Shown: piece after piece, positions 48,184-55,840 of the stretch
How positions within the stretch are numbered: position 1 is the stretch's first letter
How the letters are laid out: the number at the start of each line of letters is the position of its first letter
Program-made: the position numbers and the translations under genes
Notes under the pieces: model-generated
Told to the model about the DNA's origin: nothing
The model's database searches: none
Seen by the model: only the letters and a program-made list of their open reading frames with translations
NCBI RefSeq assembly: GCF_014197135.1
Contig: NZ_JACIFA010000003.1
Span: 248,001 to 312,000, forward strand
Direction: 5' to 3'
Origin: Sphingomonas zeae
Lineage (GTDB): Bacteria; Pseudomonadota; Alphaproteobacteria; Sphingomonadales; Sphingomonadaceae
Length of the DNA: 64,000 bases

Positions 48184-49187
48184 CAGAAGGTAACGGCGAT
48201 CTTGCCGAAATGCCCACCGCTTTCCTGAAAGCGGAAGGCATCGCCCAACGCGTCCAGAGCGAAGCAGCGATCGATGACGGGCCGGAAGGCCGCATCGTCC
48301 AGCGCGCGGACAAATTCCATCTGCATCCGACGGCTACCGACGATCAGCCCCTGGAGACGCGCCTGCTTGCTCATCAACGTCGCGGTAGGGACATTCCCGG
48401 CGATGCCGGTCAGCACGCCGATCAGATGGATATGACCGCCGATCCGAACCGCGTCGATCGACTGGGCGAGCGTGCCCGGTCCACCGACTTCGATGACATG
48501 ATCGACGCCGCCATCCGCCCAGTCATGGACAAGCTTTCCCCATTCGGGATGGTCACGATAGTTGATCGTGTGCGCCGCCCCCAGCGAGCGCGCACGCTCC
48601 AGCTTCTCATCGGACGACGAAGTGACGACGACCTGCGCGCCCATCATATGTGCGATCTGGAGTGCCCAGATGGACACGCCGCCGGTCCCCAGCACCAATA
48701 CCCGGTCGCCGGGTTTGAGCCCGCCATCGGCCACCAGGCTTCGCCAGGCGGTCAGTCCGGCGGTGGTGATGGTCGCCGCCTCGGCATGGTCATAGCGCTC
48801 GGGCGCGCGCGTGAAGGCCGTTGCGGGAGCAACCACTATTTCGCGGGCATAGCCGTCAATCCCATCACCCGGCACGCGCGAGAAATCCCCGATCCGGGGC
48901 GGCCCTTCGTGCCAATCGGGAAAGAAGCACGAGACGACGGCGTCGCCCGCCGCAAAATCGCTCACGCCCTCGCCTGCCGCCTCGACCACACCCGCGCCGT
49001 CCGCCATGGGAATACGGCCGTCCTCGGTCGGCATGTTCCCGGAGACCACGCCATAGTCGTGGTAGTTGAGCGAGGTTGCGTGCAGCCGGACCCGGATCAT
49101 GCCGGGTCCGGGCGCGCCAGGATCGGGTCGGTCGACTAACCGCAAACGGTCCAGTCCGCCGGGTGCGTCGAGGATCATCGCCTTCAT
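48183..49187 (-). CDS. MDR-family NAD(P)-dependent alcohol dehydrogenase / quinone reductase-like
   Basis: A 334-residue medium-chain dehydrogenase/reductase. GroES-like domain (about 25-120), then a Rossmann fold with VLVLGTGGVSIWALQIAHMMGAQ. The catalytic zinc ligand Cys and structural-zinc cysteines of classic alcohol dehydrogenases are not all present, so it may be a zinc-free quinone-oxidoreductase type. Start chosen at MKAMILDAPGG. It overlaps NDH-2 by one base, suggesting joint expression, but the substrate is unknown. Confidence 0.85.
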   Translation of the reverse strand: MKAMILDAPGGLDRLRLVDRPDPGAPGPGMIRVRLHATSLNYHDYGVVSGNMPTEDGRIPMADGAGVVEAAGEGVSDFAAGDAVVSCFFPDWHEGPPRIGDFSRVPGDGIDGYAREIVVAPATAFTRAPERYDHAEAATITTAGLTAWRSLVADGGLKPGDRVLVLGTGGVSIWALQIAHMMGAQVVVTSSSDEKLERARSLGAAHTINYRDHPEWGKLVHDWADGGVDHVIEVGGPGTLAQSIDAVRIGGHIHLIGVLTGIAGNVPTATLMSKQARLQGLIVGSRRMQMEFVRALDDAAFRPVIDRCFALDALGDAFRFQESGGHFGKIAVTF

Positions 49188-49251
49188 GCCATCGCCTTCA
49201 TCGCTGTCCATCCATGGCAAAATCAACGCGGCAACGGCGCGATGCGATCCC

Positions 49252-50487
49252 TCAGCCGGTCGCCAGCGCCCACCCGTCGGGCAGGAAATCGACTGACATG
49301 TAATAGTATAGGGCGCAGCTGTCGTCCCCGCCCCGGTAGCTGCCTCCCTTGACGATGCCATAGGCCATGCCGCCCAAAAATACCGGCCCGCCGCTGTCGC
49401 CGCTTCGGCAGGTGGGTCCGCGGACCGCCACCCAGGTCGGGGTGCATCCGCCGCCGCACAAGTCGCCGGCCGGAGCAAAATCCGGGGTCCAGACTTCGGC
49501 GCAGCTATATCCCGTACGCTCGCCACGATGGCAAAGGATATCTCCTCCGCGCGTCGAGTCGCGGGACCGGGCACCCGTGACGGTACGGCTGATCGTCTTG
49601 GCCGTGTCGCTCCATAAGGCGGGCGGCAGGGGTGTCGGGCTTCCGTTCACCTGGACGTCCTGATAGCCCCATCCCCATTGCCCCAAAAAGGGCAGCGGAT
49701 GCTCGCGCCGTTCGGCGTCCGTCCAGGCCAGATTGTCGGGACAGTGAGCGGCCGTCACGATGGCGCTCGCCTCGCCGCGCCGGACGGCAAAGCCCCCCGT
49801 GCAGGCATAGCGGCGGCCATTGGCAGGGTCGATGCCGGTCAGCCGCGCCCCGCCCTGGAGGTCTGCCAGATCGGCGTCGGATGCATCAAGCGTCGCGATC
49901 CGCACCGGTACACCCGCAATCCGTGCGATCCGGTCTCGCAGGGCGTCGCCCGGCTCGGCCTCCGCGTCGGCGGGGGACACCATGACGACCAGCGCGCCGA
50001 TCCGGGGATCGACGCCCATGCCCGGCGGCTGAGTCAGGATCGCGCGGATCTCGGTCTGATGAAGCGCCAACGCGACGACCAGTTGCTGATGCGTGGCATA
50101 TGCCCCGGTACGGAAGCGGACCAGCACCGGGCTACCTGCCACCTGCACCACTCGGTCGGCGACCGGGGTGTCTCCGGTCAGCAATATGTCGATCCGGAAG
50201 GGCGCATGACCGACGGACAGCCCGGCCAGGCGATCGGCGAACTCCACCTTGAGCGCATCCGTGAGCGGCACCGAAGCCTCTTGCAGCACCAATTCGCGCG
50301 CTGCGGCGGCCAGCGTCTGGCCAGACGTCGCGGCATATTCCGCCGCATCGAGCGCCAGTGCGGCGTGCTCATCCAGCGGCACGGCTTGGGCGCGAAGCCC
50401 TCCCGGCATCAGCAGGAACGCCACGGCCCATATGGACAGGAAAGCCGATCTATACCGACGCCAAGATTTGTACTGGTTATATCCCAT
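49252..50487 (-). CDS. Exported trypsin-like (S1) serine protease with long N-terminal region
   Basis: A 411-residue protein. A signal peptide (about 14-34) and a ~190-residue N-terminal region of propeptide-like character precede a chymotrypsin-fold domain: catalytic His248 in VTAAHCP, probable Asp277 in GYQDVQ, and Ser365 in RSGDSGGPVF. Several Cys (CTGGF, CHRGERTGYSC, CGGGC, SC) suggest disulfides. The long N-terminal part resembles the folding pro-region of alpha-lytic-type proteases, but I do not identify it by name. It would be secreted and self-processed. Confidence 0.87.
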   Translation of the reverse strand: MGYNQYKSWRRYRSAFLSIWAVAFLLMPGGLRAQAVPLDEHAALALDAAEYAATSGQTLAAAARELVLQEASVPLTDALKVEFADRLAGLSVGHAPFRIDILLTGDTPVADRVVQVAGSPVLVRFRTGAYATHQQLVVALALHQTEIRAILTQPPGMGVDPRIGALVVMVSPADAEAEPGDALRDRIARIAGVPVRIATLDASDADLADLQGGARLTGIDPANGRRYACTGGFAVRRGEASAIVTAAHCPDNLAWTDAERREHPLPFLGQWGWGYQDVQVNGSPTPLPPALWSDTAKTISRTVTGARSRDSTRGGDILCHRGERTGYSCAEVWTPDFAPAGDLCGGGCTPTWVAVRGPTCRSGDSGGPVFLGGMAYGIVKGGSYRGGDDSCALYYYMSVDFLPDGWALATG

Positions 50488-50623
50488 CGATTTAGTATGT
50501 ATTGACCATGAGGCGTGGTGCCGAGCGCGGCGAACACGAGCTAGATTTTCCTCGGCGGCGGGCCAGTCCGGGCCTTGTCACCACTTCTGCTTCGTCAAAG
50601 GAAGCTCCCTCTGGCGAACAACT

Positions 50624-50655
50624 GGCCCGGCGGTATGCACCTGCCGGGCCTTTTT
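50624..50655 (+). terminator. Strong plus-strand terminator with no known gene upstream; possible small RNA 3' end
   Basis: GGCCCGGC (50624-50631) and GCCGGGCC (50643-50650) form a stem extended by GGT/ACC, followed by TTTTTGTG. The stem also lies 8 bp past the stop of the minus-strand gene at 50659, where it could act bidirectionally, but the T-run is on the plus side. Upstream, CCGGGCC (50568-50574) could pair with 50624-50630 around a small hairpin GCTTC-gtcaaag-GAAGC (50589-50605). A plus-strand RNA starting near 50.50-50.54 kb is possible. Confidence 0.6.
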
Positions 50656-50658
50656 GTG

Positions 50659-51249
50659 TCAGTGCTCGGCAATGCCCAAGGTGCGCAGGACGCGCAAATC
50701 CTGCTCGACGACCCCGGCCGAGAAACGCTCGATCAGCCGCTGTGCCTGGCGCCACATGCCCGTCGGAGCGGGGGCGGCGCGGGGCGGCTTCAGCAGGCCT
50801 CCGCCGCACATCGCGGCAAGGGCCGAACCATGCATGGCACCATCGACCACCAGCGAGGGAAAGGGCAAGGCGGCGTCCGGTGAGGCGAAGAGCTGTCCGC
50901 CTTGCCGGTCTAGCGCATCGGCGGAGGGCGGCTGGAAGAACAGCGCGCCAGCGACCTTCGCGACGTAATGGCTGGGCGACAGCCGCGCCCACCAAATGCT
51001 GGCAAGACAAGCCGCGCCTTCGGCGACCAGCAACACCGCCTTATCGGCATGGCCCACCGCATGATCCAGTCGGGTCGCCCAGATATCGCGTGCTTCACGC
51101 GAGTCGCCATCAAAAGCGAGTTGGAGGTCGCCCCGTCGGGGCCAGGCGAACAAATCCTCCCACGGCATGACCCGCTCGCCGTCGGGCTTACCCGCCAGGG
51201 GTAGCGTGATGATCGAAAAAGGATCGTTCAGACGCAGTCCGGCCGCCAT
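50659..51249 (-). CDS. RBBP9/YdeN-like alpha/beta-hydrolase fold protein, probably catalytically dead
   Basis: A 196-residue protein. The segment AVLLVAEGAACLASIWWA followed by VAGALFFQPPSAD aligns with the nucleophile elbow and next strand of RBBP9/YdeN serine hydrolases (VxVGHSLGC...VAGALLVAPP). Gly78 stands where the catalytic Ser should be. LPFPSLVVDGAMHGSAL aligns with the family strand that normally carries the catalytic Asp, and I see no clear terminal GH motif. Fold assignment is by pattern only; function is unknown. Confidence 0.65.
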   Translation of the reverse strand: MAAGLRLNDPFSIITLPLAGKPDGERVMPWEDLFAWPRRGDLQLAFDGDSREARDIWATRLDHAVGHADKAVLLVAEGAACLASIWWARLSPSHYVAKVAGALFFQPPSADALDRQGGQLFASPDAALPFPSLVVDGAMHGSALAAMCGGGLLKPPRAAPAPTGMWRQAQRLIERFSAGVVEQDLRVLRTLGIAEH

Positions 51250-51326
51250 GCATCTTCTCCGTCACTAACCCGTCCAAGGTACGTCAGTCTCGGGGAAGCA
51301 CAAGAGGGCACGGACGCACGCCCGCC

Positions 51327-51746
51327 TCACCCTGCCGCGACAGGCCGGGCCAGCCGACGGGAATCGGACAGTGCGGTCGCAATGCTGTCGACCATCAATT
51401 CATATTGATCGGCCGAATAACCGGCCGCCAGGAACGCGCGGACCTCGTGCGACGGCACGCTATAGCCATGATGCCAGCTCAGCACAGCCATCCGACGCAG
51501 GGCCTCCAACGAAGGATCGGCCAGACGCGGGTTGCGAGTGTCGCCGAAGATGCTGCCGATCGCACGGATCAGCTTGGTCGGCTCGCGCAGGCTAGACAGC
51601 CGATCGCGGCGCGCCAGTGCGACCACCTGCCACTCCAACGCTGACAGGCGGGTATCGGGGCGAATGGCCGCCGCACCCTGCTGCGCGACGACGGCATCGA
51701 CCGCGCTCAGCGCGGCACCAATTTCCTGAAATGCGACATAGGCCAT
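51327..51746 (-). CDS. AhpD/carboxymuconolactone-decarboxylase-like protein lacking the CxxC pair
   Basis: A 139-residue helical protein starting MAYVAFQEIGAALS. LSALEWQVVALARRDRLSS and VRAFLAAGYSADQYELMVDSIATAL match the helix pattern of the AhpD/CMD family, where a CxxC usually lies near the middle. Here the equivalent stretch (MAVLSWHHGYSVP) has no Cys, so peroxidase activity is unlikely. It is expressed from a promoter with two TetR-type operators and lies downstream of the TetR gene. The family call is moderate. Confidence 0.6.
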   Translation of the reverse strand: MAYVAFQEIGAALSAVDAVVAQQGAAAIRPDTRLSALEWQVVALARRDRLSSLREPTKLIRAIGSIFGDTRNPRLADPSLEALRRMAVLSWHHGYSVPSHEVRAFLAAGYSADQYELMVDSIATALSDSRRLARPVAAG

Positions 51747-51876
51747 GATGCAAACCCCTTTTTCGCCGCGCGACATCCCGCCCCGGCCAGCATCACGCCC
51801 GCCCGAGGAAAACGGCATCCCGCCGCCCGTCCTGCTGTCTCGCTATTTTGACCGCCGAAGGTGACCATCACCTTCC

Positions 51877-51936
51877 ATACCAAGCGGTATATTAATCAAC
51901 CATCCAGCCGTCAACGACTTTCGTACCAAGCGGTAC
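51877..51936 (-). promoter_or_regulatory. Promoter with two palindromic TetR-type operators ahead of the AhpD-like gene
   Basis: On the minus strand TTGACG (51909-51914) and TATACC (51886-51891) are 17 bp apart. Operator 1 is ATACC-aagc-GGTAT (51877-51890) and overlaps the -10. Operator 2 is GTACC-aagc-GGTAC (51923-51936) just upstream of the -35. The two palindromes share the core TACC-aagc-GGTA, a TetR-like spacing of half-sites. The adjacent TetR-family gene is the natural candidate regulator. Confidence 0.75.
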
Positions 51937-51949
51937 TAAAAATTTTTCC

Positions 51950-52558
51950 TTAGCGTGACGGCCATAGCGCCAGGGCGGAATCGACAAGGGCATCGAGCTG
52001 ATCGCTCGGCACGCCCGAGCCCGCTTGGACCGCCATGCCCTGCAACACGGCATAAAGCAGGTTCGCCAGCGCCTCGGGGTCAACGTCGGGGCGAAGATCG
52101 CCTTCGTCCACGGCGCGTTGGAACCGCGCCGTAATCGCCGTCTGCACCGACGCGCGGCGTGCCACCACTTCAGCCTTGATGGATTCGGCCTCCGATCCGC
52201 AAGCGACCGAATGAATCACGCCCAGACACCCCTTTGGCTCTGTCTGGCTGGTCATCGCCTTGAGTGCGCCACGCAGCAGATGCTCGGCGACGCCGCGCGC
52301 GGTCGGCTGATCCAGCGAGTCGCGGATATAGGCGAGCTTCTCTGCCTCATAGAGGTCGAGCGCCTTGTGAAACAGCGACTCCTTGTTGCCGAATGCCGCG
52401 TACAGGCTGGGCTTGGTGATGCCCATCGCCTCGGTCAGATCGGCCATCGAGGCACCTTCATAGCCCTTGCTCCAGAATACACGGAGCGCAGCGGCCAGCG
52501 CCTGCTGGGTGCAAAATTCGCGCGGGCGGCCCTTGCACGCGGGCAAAGCATTTTCCAT
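51950..52558 (-). CDS. TetR/AcrR-family transcriptional regulator
   Basis: A 202-residue repressor. The N-terminal helix-turn-helix (about 10-60) reads ALRVFWSKGYEGASMADLTEAMGITKPSLYAAFGNKESLF, a strong TetR match, and the C-terminal helical ligand domain has unassigned specificity. The start at 52558 gives MENALPACKGRPREF. Two palindromic operators lie just beyond its stop and an imperfect one overlaps its own start. It probably represses the AhpD-like gene and itself. Confidence 0.93.
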   Translation of the reverse strand: MENALPACKGRPREFCTQQALAAALRVFWSKGYEGASMADLTEAMGITKPSLYAAFGNKESLFHKALDLYEAEKLAYIRDSLDQPTARGVAEHLLRGALKAMTSQTEPKGCLGVIHSVACGSEAESIKAEVVARRASVQTAITARFQRAVDEGDLRPDVDPEALANLLYAVLQGMAVQAGSGVPSDQLDALVDSALALWPSR

Positions 52559-52570
52559 AACGCTCGGTAT
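52557..52570. promoter_or_regulatory. Imperfect operator at the TetR gene start
   Basis: ATAACgctcGGTAT differs from operator 1 (ATACCaagcGGTAT) mainly in the fourth base and the spacer. It overlaps the TetR start codon, where binding would block its own expression. It is weaker than the pair at 51877-51936. Confidence 0.35.
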
Positions 52571-52689
52571 AGAATCTTGGGGCGGGTTTGGAAAGCCCTT
52601 AGGCGAGCCGCCAGAATAACGGCGCCCCAAAGCGCCCGGGATTGCCGAAAGGCATGTCCCAAGGCTTCATCGATCTGTGCGGCCCACCC

Positions 52690-52707
52690 GCCCGACTCTG
52701 GTCGGGC
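52690..52707 (-). terminator. Short hairpin right after the permease stop
   Basis: GCCCGAC-tctg-GTCGGGC is a perfect 7-bp stem adjoining the permease stop codon at 52708. There is no T-run on the minus side, so it may be a weak terminator or an end-protecting stem closing the accessory operon. Confidence 0.4.
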
Positions 52708-54111
52708 TCAGCCCTTCGCCAGTGCGCTGCGCTGACGCCCATAGGCGAAATAAAAGGCCAGGCCCGCCAGGTTCCAGATGATGAAGCGGACGATCGTCGC
52801 GCTGGGAAGGCTGAACAACAGGTAGATGCAGCCCAGAATGGCCAACGTGCCGACCAGATAGGGCTGTGGGCAGCGGAACAGTCGCTTCGCATCCGGAGCC
52901 TGGCGACGCAGCACCATCAGGCAGGCGCCGACCGCGATGAAGGCCAGCAGCGTTCCCGCATTGGCCAACTCGGCGATCTCGTCGAGGCGGAAGATGCCCG
53001 CGACGATCGCGATCGACACCCCGGTCACCAGCGTGATCCGGGTCGGAGCGCCGCTGCGCTTGCTGACCACCGCCAAGGACTGGGGCAAAAGACCGTCACG
53101 CGCCATGGTGAAGAAGATGCGGCTTTGGCCGTACATCATCACCAGGATGACCGAAGGCAATGCGATGACCGCTGCCAGTGCGATCAGGTGCGCCGCGGTC
53201 GGCTGACCCAGCGAGCGCAGCACCAGCGCCAGCGGCTCGGGCGAATTGGCCAGTTGCAGGAAGGGCAGCGCGCCCACCGCCGTCACCGCTACCGCCATGT
53301 AGATCAACGTGCAGACCAGCATCGACCCCACGATGCCGATGGTCAGGTCACGACCCGGGTTCTTGGCTTCCTCAGCAGAGGTGGCGACCGCATCGAAGCC
53401 GTAAAAGGCGAAGAACACGATGGCCGCCGCCGCCATCACGCCGCGCTTGGCCCCGTCGACCTCAGTGGCGCCAAAACCATAGGGCATGAAGGGATGGAGA
53501 TTGGCATTGTTGAAGGCGGGAAGCGCGAAGGCAACGAACACGCCCAGCGCGACGAGCTTCACGACGACCAGAATGATGTTCAGCGTCGCACTCTCACGCG
53601 TGCCCGCGACCAGCATTCCCATGACCGACAGCGCGACCAACACTGCCGGCAGGTTGATGATGCCTCCGCCATGTGGCCCCGACAGCAATTCGGGCGGCAG
53701 ATGCACGCCCGCCGCTTGTATCCAGCCAACCAGATAACCCGACCAGCCCACCGCCACGGTCGAACAGGCCAGCGAATATTCGAGGATCAGGCTCCATCCG
53801 ACGACCCAGGCCAGCGTCTCGCCCAGCGCGGTATAGCTGAAGGTATAAGCGCTGCCCGCCGCCGGGATGAGCGTCGCCAGCTCCGCATAGGCGAGCGCCG
53901 CACAGGCGCAGACTGCTCCCGCAATCGCAAAGGCCAGGATGACGGCAGGTCCGGCGCGCTCCGCCCCGACACCGGTCAGCGTGTAGATGCCGGTACCGAC
54001 GATCGCGCCGACCCCCAGAGCGATCAGGTGCGGCCAGCTGAGCGTCTTGGCCAGCGCCTGCCCCTCCGCGTGCTGGGTCACGCTGCCCAGCGCTTTTCTT
54101 GGTCCAAACAT
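52708..54111 (-). CDS. APC-superfamily amino acid permease (CAT/YfnA type)
   Basis: A 467-residue integral membrane protein with about 12 hydrophobic segments. GVGAIVGTGIYTLTG in the first helix is the substrate- and cation-binding motif of APC transporters, and LAYAELATLIPAAGSAYTFSY is the second conserved helix pair. The CAT branch carries cationic or neutral amino acids. It is the last gene of the minus-strand cluster, 35 bp after the FCD-type GntR gene, so its likely substrate is the imino or amino acid handled by the cluster. Confidence 0.92.
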   Translation of the reverse strand: MFGPRKALGSVTQHAEGQALAKTLSWPHLIALGVGAIVGTGIYTLTGVGAERAGPAVILAFAIAGAVCACAALAYAELATLIPAAGSAYTFSYTALGETLAWVVGWSLILEYSLACSTVAVGWSGYLVGWIQAAGVHLPPELLSGPHGGGIINLPAVLVALSVMGMLVAGTRESATLNIILVVVKLVALGVFVAFALPAFNNANLHPFMPYGFGATEVDGAKRGVMAAAAIVFFAFYGFDAVATSAEEAKNPGRDLTIGIVGSMLVCTLIYMAVAVTAVGALPFLQLANSPEPLALVLRSLGQPTAAHLIALAAVIALPSVILVMMYGQSRIFFTMARDGLLPQSLAVVSKRSGAPTRITLVTGVSIAIVAGIFRLDEIAELANAGTLLAFIAVGACLMVLRRQAPDAKRLFRCPQPYLVGTLAILGCIYLLFSLPSATIVRFIIWNLAGLAFYFAYGRQRSALAKG

Positions 54112-54146
54112 CGTCGAGAATCCCCCGCCCTATTGGCTTATCATTG

Positions 54147-54857
54147 TCAGTCGACGGGCGCGAACCCGCCTTTGAGGTCCATCAGGGTGGACCGAATATG
54201 CATCTCAAGCAATGCCTGAACCCGGTCCGCATCGCGCGCGAGAAACGCGTCGAGCTGCTCACGATGCTCCAGATGCGCCCGCGCATCACGCCCCGCAGGC
54301 TGCAAATGCGCCACGACATAGCGTTCTGCGAGCAGCGCCAGCTGTCGGATCAACTGGATGGTCAGCGGCCGACGGGTCGGACGGACCATCGCCATGTGGA
54401 AGCGGCGGTTGCAGATGGCGACGCGCGCCAGATCAGTGGCCGCCGCCTGGTCGAGTGCCTCGAACGCTGCGACGAGTGCTGCGCGGTCCTCGTCATCGGC
54501 GACCAGCGCGGCGCGCGCCGCCGCCGACGGCTCGAGCTTCAGGCGAAGGCCGTAAATATCCTCGGCCTGCGCGGCGGACAGCGCGCTGATCATATAGCCC
54601 CGATTGGCGACGCCGTGGAGCAGCCCTTCCTGCTCCAATCGTGCCATCGCCTCGCGCAGCGGTATCTTGCTGACGCCCAATTCCGCGGCCAGCGCGTCCT
54701 GGCGGATCGGCCGATCGGCGGGGATCGCCCCGGCGATGATCCGTTCGCGGACGATCGCGAAGATGCGATCCGCAAGGGTCTGCACGACGATGACGCCCTC
54801 GCCCCGATGACGCCCGTCATCTCGGGCGCTGTCCAGGGGCGAGGACGTCGTCGCCAT
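54147..54857 (-). CDS. GntR-family regulator, FCD subfamily (second copy), cluster regulator
   Basis: A 236-residue regulator with an N-terminal winged helix (about 30-90; IRQDALAAELGVSKIPLREAMARLEQEGLL) and an FCD domain (about 105-230; AICNRRFHMAMVRP, AERYVVAHLQPAG). It has ~20 extra N-terminal residues compared with the copy at 46234. Its ATG shares a base with the stop of the DapA-family gene (TGATG), so it is made with the operon. GTATAC-centred sites at 55803 and 61045 are the probable operators. Confidence 0.92.
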   Translation of the reverse strand: MATTSSPLDSARDDGRHRGEGVIVVQTLADRIFAIVRERIIAGAIPADRPIRQDALAAELGVSKIPLREAMARLEQEGLLHGVANRGYMISALSAAQAEDIYGLRLKLEPSAAARAALVADDEDRAALVAAFEALDQAAATDLARVAICNRRFHMAMVRPTRRPLTIQLIRQLALLAERYVVAHLQPAGRDARAHLEHREQLDAFLARDADRVQALLEMHIRSTLMDLKGGFAPVD

Positions 54858-55771
54858 CAGGCGGCCTTGGCCTGGCCCAGCGTCGGACGGGTCGCGGCGG
54901 CCTTTTCGACCATCGCGATCACCTCGGCGCGGCGCTCGCCTTCCAGGACATAGCGCGGCGGCAGGACGCGCTCCGAACCACGGCCCATGACCTGCTCGGC
55001 CAGCTTGATCGACTGGACCAGGTCATGTTCGGCGTCGAGGTGGAGAAGCGGCATGAACCAGCGATAGATTTCCATCGCCTTGGCATGATCGCCACGGTCG
55101 AACGCCGCGACCAGCTCGACCGACTCCTTGGGGAAGGCGTTGGTCAGGCCCGAGACCCAGCCCTGCGCACCCAGATACAGACCTTCGAGCGCCACATCGT
55201 CCAAGCCCGCGAATAGCGTATAGCGATCGCCGAACGCGTTGCGGAAATCGGTGAAGCGGCGCGTATCCGGGGCCGATTCCTTGACCGCCACGATGTTCTT
55301 TACCTCGACCAGCGCTTCCAACACCGTCTGGTCGATAACCGTGCGATAGGCAGGCGGATTGTTGTAGAGCATGATCGGCAGGCCGGTCTGGTCCGCCACG
55401 CCCTTGAAGTGGTTCACCAGCTCATGCGACTTGGGCACATAGACCATCGGCGGCAGCAGCATCAGGCCATCGGCCCCGGCCTTTTCCGCCGCCTGTGCGT
55501 AACGGACCGCTCGGCGCGTGTCATATTCGGAAACGCCGGTGATGACGGGCACGCGGCCAGCCACCGCCTCGACGATCGCGGTCAGGACGGTGACCTTCTC
55601 GTCATAGTCGAGCGAGTTGTTCTCTCCGACAGTGCCCAGCGCGATGACGCCGGTCACGCCGTCGCGGACCAGATCGTCGACGACACGCTGCGTGTCGACA
55701 AGATCGATCGACAGATCCTCCCGGATCTGGGTCGTCACTGCGGGGAATACGCCGCGCCAGCCGATGCTCAC
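54857..55771 (-). CDS. Catabolic DapA-family lyase/deaminase (possible hydroxyproline-pathway enzyme)
   Basis: A 304-residue TIM-barrel Schiff-base enzyme: GTVGENNSL (pyruvate-type binding loop), catalytic Tyr in LPIMLYNNPPAYRT and Lys in IVAVKESAPDTRRF. GTVGEN in place of GTTGE, and NNPP in place of NVPG, set it apart from true DapA at 28254. Similar proteins are found in 4-hydroxyproline clusters as 1-pyrroline-4-hydroxy-2-carboxylate deaminase, giving 2-oxoglutarate semialdehyde. The alternative is a sugar-acid dehydratase or aldolase. Function is inferred from context. Confidence 0.82.
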   Translation of the reverse strand: MSIGWRGVFPAVTTQIREDLSIDLVDTQRVVDDLVRDGVTGVIALGTVGENNSLDYDEKVTVLTAIVEAVAGRVPVITGVSEYDTRRAVRYAQAAEKAGADGLMLLPPMVYVPKSHELVNHFKGVADQTGLPIMLYNNPPAYRTVIDQTVLEALVEVKNIVAVKESAPDTRRFTDFRNAFGDRYTLFAGLDDVALEGLYLGAQGWVSGLTNAFPKESVELVAAFDRGDHAKAMEIYRWFMPLLHLDAEHDLVQSIKLAEQVMGRGSERVLPPRYVLEGERRAEVIAMVEKAAATRPTLGQAKAA

Positions 55772-55797
55772 TATCAGTCTTCCTGCTATTGTTTTAG

Positions 55798-55813
55798 ATA
55801 CCGTATACTGTTT
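55798..55813. promoter_or_regulatory. GTATAC-centred palindrome upstream of the lyase-regulator pair
   Basis: ATACC-GTATAC-TGTTT lies 27-42 bp before the DapA-family start. It is partly symmetric outside the core and shares A-N-AC-N-GTATAC with the site at 61040-61050 when read in reverse. FCD-type GntR regulators often bind sites of this form. It could drive or repress an internal promoter for lyase, regulator and permease. Confidence 0.5.
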
Positions 55814-55840
55814 AACGCGTCATCGCTGTTGGGTCAATCG

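Noticed and set aside
50540..50655. 6S RNA
   Set aside because: The pairing pattern is vaguely 6S-like, but gene context (no zapA or 5-formyl-THF cyclo-ligase) and lack of a known sequence match do not support naming it.
50502..51170. Plus-strand open frame over the putative sRNA and RBBP9-like gene
   Set aside because: Arg/Pro/Ala-rich translation, passes through a strong terminator at 50624-50655, and no ribosome site was seen.
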